Assembly (NCBI GenBank): GCA_900320415.1
Contig: ONSE01000089.1
Coordinates: forward strand, 1 to 11,513
Source: an uncultured Eubacteriales bacterium
GTDB taxonomy: Bacteria; Bacillota; Clostridia; Oscillospirales; Acutalibacteraceae
Direction of reading: 5' to 3'
Length of the DNA stretch: 11,513 nt
The position numbers and the translations under genes were made by a program. Under the pieces are notes generated by a model. That model saw only the letters and a list, made by a program, of their open reading frames with translations. It was not told the origin of the DNA and searched no databases. Positions 7,748 through 11,513 of this stretch are shown here, piece by piece (the stretch's first letter is position 1; each line of letters opens with the position of its first letter).

Positions 7748-7788
7748 CCGCCGCCGGCTCACCGTCAGAAGGCGGCGGTGAGCCGGCG
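7748..7788 (-). terminator. GC-rich stem-loop after the tubulin-like gene, possible attenuator with two alternative folds
   Basis: CGCCGGCTCACCG (7752-7764) is exactly complementary to CGGTGAGCCGGCG (7776-7788), giving a 13-base-pair stem with an 11-base loop. An alternative 9-base-pair stem pairs 7747-7755 with 7771-7779, so the two folds exclude each other. On the minus strand the sequence after the hairpin is GGTTTTCTCC, a short T-run. It lies 20 bases past the stop of the tubulin-like gene and 78 bases before the next ATG. It may partly terminate transcription, lowering expression of the downstream membrane proteins relative to the tubulin-like protein, or protect the upstream mRNA 3' end. 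Confidence 0.6.
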
Positions 7789-7808
7789 CGGTCCGCGCGG
7801 TTCAAAGA

Positions 7809-10800
7809 TTATTTTGTAAAGCGCATCTGGGTAATTCGCTTGATCTGCTCGATCGCCTGTGTTTCGCTGTATCTGAGCTTTTCGCCCGCCTTTTGCTTGG
7901 CGGTGATGGCACAGTTTTCAACGATAAGGGCGAGTACGGAGCGATAGGCTTCGTTGACCATCTTCTGGTTATCGTCAAACATATAGCTGAGGTATTCCCA
8001 CAGGGTGATCCTGAGCGCGTCGAACAGCTCGAACCAATCCTTAATGTCAATGTTTTGTCTCATGTCCATGAAGATGTCGATGATATTGGCGTCGTCTTCC
8101 GTCAGCCTTACTTCTTCGGGCTGAGCCAGATCGACAATAAACGGATTCTGCGTGATCTCCTCAAACAGCTCGTTTGCGACCTGGCGTCCCTTCAGGCGCT
8201 CCATTTTTCTGTGGGCTTCTCCGAGGATCCTGTCGACGATCTTGCTGTTGAAGGGAAGTGCGTTGTATACATCGGCATAATTGTTGCCGATATATCTGCC
8301 CTTGGATTTCACAAAAGCGGATGCTCCGCCGACAGCTACCTTCCACATCAGCTTCGGCTCGTTGTCCTCGTCGATCAGATCGTCGTTATAATCAAGCGTG
8401 AAGTTGTCGTAACCCATTGAGTAGATAAACGCCTTGAGAATATTCTCGTGGACCCTGATGCGTTCCTCCGCCGAGATCGCGGGCAGGAAGCCGGGCTCGT
8501 GCCAGTAGCGGTTTATATGGGGGTTGACGACGGTGATGTCGGTCGAATAGCCGTTTACAAGAGCGGTGGTTTTTCCGAGGTTTGAAATGCGCTTATGATA
8601 AGCGACCGCGTTCTCGGATTTTTCTCTGTATTTGATCAGGTCTTCGATCGAGAATTTGTATCTCGCCTTGAAGCAAATGATCTCGTAGGGCGAAAATTCA
8701 TCGTCCATCAACGGGGTGGGATGGATATTGTCCGTGTTTTCGTCTGCCTGAGGATAGTACAATTCCAGCGTCGCGCCGGGGTGCGGCTTTCCGTCCTGGA
8801 GCACGGCGCATTCGGGATTGAGCGCGATGTAAACGCTTTCTGTATTGTGCGCCATTGTGGCGGCGTCTACCGCAAGCATCGGGAATGCGATGTTCATGCC
8901 TTTTTGGAGATAACTGCGGATATATTCCACGCAGGCTGTTTCGTAAGCCTCGGGATCTTCGTTGGTAATGCCTTTTTCGAGCTCCATCTGCTTGCAAAGC
9001 GCGCTTTTGATGTCCAGATCCACGATGTTTGTGCCTTTTTTGGCTACGTCTGTCCGGATCGTGTCAACGATCGCTGTGCGGAATATGTTGCCGAGCTTCT
9101 TCTTCTTTTCGGCGACGTATTTTTCCTTCTGCTGTTCGGTGCGCGCCGCGAATTCATTGGAGAAGTCGGTCGCGAAGAGGCGGAAGATGTTTTCGAATAC
9201 CGCCTGCTTGGTATCCTCGGGAAGCTCCGTCTGAACCGATGATTTGTATTCCTCTGCCATGTGGCGGAGCGCTTCGCGGTTGCAGTAGATGCCCAGCTGT
9301 CCGAAGGGCATCTTGTTGTTTTCCAGAGCGTTCAGCTTCTTGTCGTTCTCCGCCATGGTGTCGGTCAGGGTCTGGAAGAAGAGGTAGTAATTATCGGCAA
9401 GCATTTCCATTCTCTTGAGGAGGATGCGGCAGGCTGAGAGCATAAGACTGGTTTTGAGGTATTCGGTGATAGCGTCCAGCTGTCCTGTGACCGCCTCCTC
9501 AAATTTGATTCTCAGTCTGGTCAGCTTTCCGCTCTCGTTGAACGCGTGACCGAGAATCGGCAAACGCTTTTCATGCAGTTCCTTGACAATATCGTCGGCG
9601 TGCTGCGTCTTGGGCTTTTTGGGATCAAAGTCGGTATCATCGTAAAAGTTGAGGTTGACCGACTCCAGCTGGACCTCAAGCTCCTCAACCTTTTCCTGAA
9701 GGCGGGTAATAAGGTCATAGCACAGGTATCTTCCGGTGAGAGGATGCACGTTATACAGCCACTGATAAATGCAGTCGGGAGATTTCTTGCTGGAGTTCAT
9801 GCTTTGCCAGCTGGTGGGGAACATATTGTTGGCGACTTCAAGCTCCTTCTGCTTGGCAAGGTTACGCGCGAGAATCCGGTAATCCTCAAGGGCGATTTCC
9901 GTCTTGGAGATTTCGCTCTTTGCCGTGTCGGTTTTCCTCATTCTCGATTCGTTAAACCGGCAGGCCGCCTTCGCTTTAACAACATCGTCGGAGCTCAGGA
10001 TATGATCGACGTTTTCCTCAATGGCGCTCAGGAAGCTTTCGGAGCGGCAGATAGTATTGCGGTGCTCGTCGACAATATATACTTCCTTGAAGAGGTTGCC
10101 GAGAGAGCCGTTATTGATCTCGTTTTCAAAGGTAGACGTAAATGTCGGTATCAGCTTGGGCATCTCAACAAGACCGTCGGTTTTCTGGTTGGCTCTTGCG
10201 GTGAGAAGCGTGTCATTGTATTTGGTGTCGATGATGGTCCATTCCTGCTGAACAAGATCCTGCACCAGGGAGCGGGTAACGTACTCCTTCGCGATGTCGC
10301 AGGGGAATATCAGGCGGCAGAGTCCCGCGCTCGAATAGCGGTTCATGCCGTTTGTTTCCATATCCTGAAGTACCATGTTGTCCTCAACGGAAAGGGCGTT
10401 GTCGCTGATGGGGGTGAACATAAGGGTGAATACCATCTTTCCGACATGGCTTTCAATGTTGGTGATGGAGGTTTCGCCTATTCCTCCGCTGGCGGTCGTG
10501 CCTTCAATGAGGTAAAGGTAGTCATAAGGAATATACGCGCTGCGCTGCGCGATAACAGCGGCGTCCTCAAGCGCGACATCGGCATCGACGTCGACGTCGT
10601 CGCCGTAGAATTCGTCTCCGCCTCCGATGATCTGGCTGCGGATGTGTCTGGCGGTGCGGCGTTCGCTGTTCTTGTCGGGGTGTTCGTAGTATTCAAATTT
10701 CAGGTTCGGGTTTTCCTTGCTCTGCGTCATATAGAGCGCGTTGAGTTCCTTGAGACAGGCATAGCCGTTGATTCGCACGGCGTCCTTGTTTACGTTGGAG

Positions 10801-11375
10801 GGCTGCACGCCGGCGGTGATATCGGGACCGATAAACATTCCGCGAATGATGACGGAGTTCAGTCCGTCAGAGTTTTTCAGTATTTTTCTGATGTAGAACG
10901 GCAGCTGGATAAACAGGCCCGCGCCGGTGCCGCCGGTGATCGAGCCGACAATGATGACGGCGAGGTTTTTGTTTATGTTTTCGCCGTGCTGTTCGCGGAT
11001 ACGCTGCAGCTCGTCCTTGAGGGGAGTGAATTTTCCCGATTCCTCCGCGGCGATGGCGGCTAAGCGCGAGATGGCGCGCACCTGACCCGCTCCGTTGACC
11101 ATGCCCCTGTCAAGGGTAAACTTATTGATGGGGAACCATTCCGCGTAACGGGGATTCTTGCGGATATACTCCCTGACGGTTCTTTCATCGCTGGTCTGAA
11201 TGATCTTCATTTTATGATCGGCAAGATGCTTGATGTCGTTTACGTTGGTATCCATACCCACGACTCCGACGTATTTTCTGTCTTCGTCGCTGAGCATATC
11301 GCTTATGTTTGCCGCGATGCGGCAGCCGATACCGCCGATTCCGACAACGAGGGTGGGCATTTGATTCATGGACAT
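7809..11375 (-). CDS. Giant tubulin/FtsZ-superfamily GTPase-like protein
   Basis: An 1188-residue protein whose first 350 or so residues carry tubulin-superfamily features. It opens with LVVGIGGIGCRIA (residues 9-21), the phosphate-binding T1 loop. GMDTN (40-44) fits T2. NGAGQVRAISRLAAIAAEES (94-113) fits the FtsZ T3 loop and following helix. GSITGGTGAG (144-153) is the tubulin/FtsZ T4 signature. RINGYACLKELNAL (201-214) fits the central helix H7. The remainder, about 800 residues, is largely helical with charged, probably coiled-coil stretches (near 470-515, 555-575 and 745-765). I find no transmembrane segment. It looks like a Tubulin_2-type protein, not the division FtsZ (about 350-400 residues). 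I could not place the T7 loop with its catalytic acidic residues. The ATG at 11375 is favoured because AAAGGAA lies nine bases upstream; Met3 is a less well placed alternative. It is the first complete gene of the operon and presumably assembles in the cytoplasm. Confidence 0.88.
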   Translation of the reverse strand: MSMNQMPTLVVGIGGIGCRIAANISDMLSDEDRKYVGVVGMDTNVNDIKHLADHKMKIIQTSDERTVREYIRKNPRYAEWFPINKFTLDRGMVNGAGQVRAISRLAAIAAEESGKFTPLKDELQRIREQHGENINKNLAVIIVGSITGGTGAGLFIQLPFYIRKILKNSDGLNSVIIRGMFIGPDITAGVQPSNVNKDAVRINGYACLKELNALYMTQSKENPNLKFEYYEHPDKNSERRTARHIRSQIIGGGDEFYGDDVDVDADVALEDAAVIAQRSAYIPYDYLYLIEGTTASGGIGETSITNIESHVGKMVFTLMFTPISDNALSVEDNMVLQDMETNGMNRYSSAGLCRLIFPCDIAKEYVTRSLVQDLVQQEWTIIDTKYNDTLLTARANQKTDGLVEMPKLIPTFTSTFENEINNGSLGNLFKEVYIVDEHRNTICRSESFLSAIEENVDHILSSDDVVKAKAACRFNESRMRKTDTAKSEISKTEIALEDYRILARNLAKQKELEVANNMFPTSWQSMNSSKKSPDCIYQWLYNVHPLTGRYLCYDLITRLQEKVEELEVQLESVNLNFYDDTDFDPKKPKTQHADDIVKELHEKRLPILGHAFNESGKLTRLRIKFEEAVTGQLDAITEYLKTSLMLSACRILLKRMEMLADNYYLFFQTLTDTMAENDKKLNALENNKMPFGQLGIYCNREALRHMAEEYKSSVQTELPEDTKQAVFENIFRLFATDFSNEFAARTEQQKEKYVAEKKKKLGNIFRTAIVDTIRTDVAKKGTNIVDLDIKSALCKQMELEKGITNEDPEAYETACVEYIRSYLQKGMNIAFPMLAVDAATMAHNTESVYIALNPECAVLQDGKPHPGATLELYYPQADENTDNIHPTPLMDDEFSPYEIICFKARYKFSIEDLIKYREKSENAVAYHKRISNLGKTTALVNGYSTDITVVNPHINRYWHEPGFLPAISAEERIRVHENILKAFIYSMGYDNFTLDYNDDLIDEDNEPKLMWKVAVGGASAFVKSKGRYIGNNYADVYNALPFNSKIVDRILGEAHRKMERLKGRQVANELFEEITQNPFIVDLAQPEEVRLTEDDANIIDIFMDMRQNIDIKDWFELFDALRITLWEYLSYMFDDNQKMVNEAYRSVLALIVENCAITAKQKAGEKLRYSETQAIEQIKRITQMRFTK

Positions 11376-11399
11376 AACTATCAGTTCCTTTCTTATGTG

Positions 11400-11405
11400 A
11401 TTATA
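11400..11405 (-). promoter_or_regulatory. Possible -10 element ahead of the tubulin-like gene
   Basis: A perfect TATAAT on the minus strand lies 25 bases before the ATG at 11375. No good -35 is present 16-18 bases upstream; the closest candidate, TTGTTC, is 21 bases away. The transcript would have a leader of only about 18 bases with the ribosome binding site (11391-11385) near its 5' end. No terminator is visible after the gene to the right, so read-through from upstream may be the main source of transcript. Confidence 0.3.
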
Positions 11406-11441
11406 ATTGTATACCGGTCAGCGGCGGAACAACGGTTTTTG

Positions 11442-11513
11442 TTATTGCTCCGCCCAGATGCACCATGCGGTGCGATCCCCCTCGTTGTCGAGGAAGTAAA
11501 TCGGCTGAGTGCC
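11442..11513 (-). CDS. C-terminal 23 residues of an unidentified gene (cut by the right edge)
   Basis: Reading leftwards from the right edge, one frame is open for 23 codons and ends at a TAA (11444-11442). The peptide ends in PIYFLDNEGDRTAWCIWAEQ. The composition is that of a real protein tail and the frame ends 66 bases before the tubulin-like ATG on the same strand, so it is probably the upstream member of the operon. The fragment is too short to assign a family. Genes for tubulin-like proteins of this kind can have other signalling or von Willebrand-type partners nearby, but nothing in these residues shows that. Confidence 0.6.
   Translation of the reverse strand, partial: GTQPIYFLDNEGDRTAWCIWAEQ

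Noticed and set aside
7786..7800. Short GC-rich palindromes (GCGCGG/CCGCGC)
   Set aside because: The loop would be a single base, so the full stem cannot form; it is probably just local GC richness beside the main hairpin.
9546..11063. 505-residue plus-strand open frame opposite the tubulin-like gene
   Set aside because: It is the antisense shadow of a gene with clear tubulin-family motifs; the translation is rich in Val/Gly/Arg runs typical of antisense frames and has no family signature.
11376..11441. Terminator between the right-edge gene and the tubulin-like gene
   Set aside because: I could find no stem-loop followed by a T-run in these 66 bases, so read-through from the right-edge gene is likely.

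Overview
The window reads as chromosomal DNA from a Gram-positive member of the Clostridia, perhaps a gut Ruminococcus/Oscillospiraceae-type genome. That assignment is an inference. It rests on purine-rich AGGAGG-like ribosome binding sites, a textbook TTGACT-17-TATAAT promoter, a lipoprotein with a Clostridia-style transglutaminase-like domain, and mixed, roughly balanced base composition. Every gene I accept lies on the minus strand, so transcription runs from the right edge to the left edge. I see no rRNA, tRNA, CRISPR array, insertion sequence or integrase.

Layout in the direction of transcription. At 11513-11442 is the last 23 codons of an unidentified gene. After a 65-base gap comes an 1188-residue tubulin/FtsZ-like protein (11375-7809), whose N-terminal third carries the tubulin glycine-rich signature and which is about three times the length of FtsZ. 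A 138-base spacer with two stem-loops follows. Next is a 677-residue two-TM coiled-coil protein (7670-5637). After 16 bases comes a 1301-residue membrane protein (5620-1715) that appears to combine five N-terminal membrane segments, a helicase-like core without its ATP motifs, a four-cysteine zinc site and a C-terminal HExxH metallopeptidase resembling the eukaryotic LIM-DA1 arrangement. Last is a lipoprotein with a complete transglutaminase-like Cys-His-Asp triad (1718-675), which overlaps the preceding gene by ATGA. A strong stem-loop terminator at 598-638 closes this unit.

To the left is a roughly 380-base non-coding stretch containing a consensus promoter, a 12-base palindrome over the predicted transcription start, and a leader of about 170 bases. 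This promoter serves a separate gene, cut by the left edge, which looks like the N-terminus of a Castor/Pollux-type ion channel.

How the genes may work together (inference): the tight spacing and shared strand suggest one operon that spans the membrane. A cytoplasmic tubulin-like polymer-former could connect to the membrane through the two-TM coiled-coil protein. The large membrane protein would carry a cytoplasmic protease and a non-catalytic helicase-like scaffold. The lipoprotein would act on the outside of the cell. I do not recognise this four-gene set as a named system, and it is the best candidate here for something undescribed.
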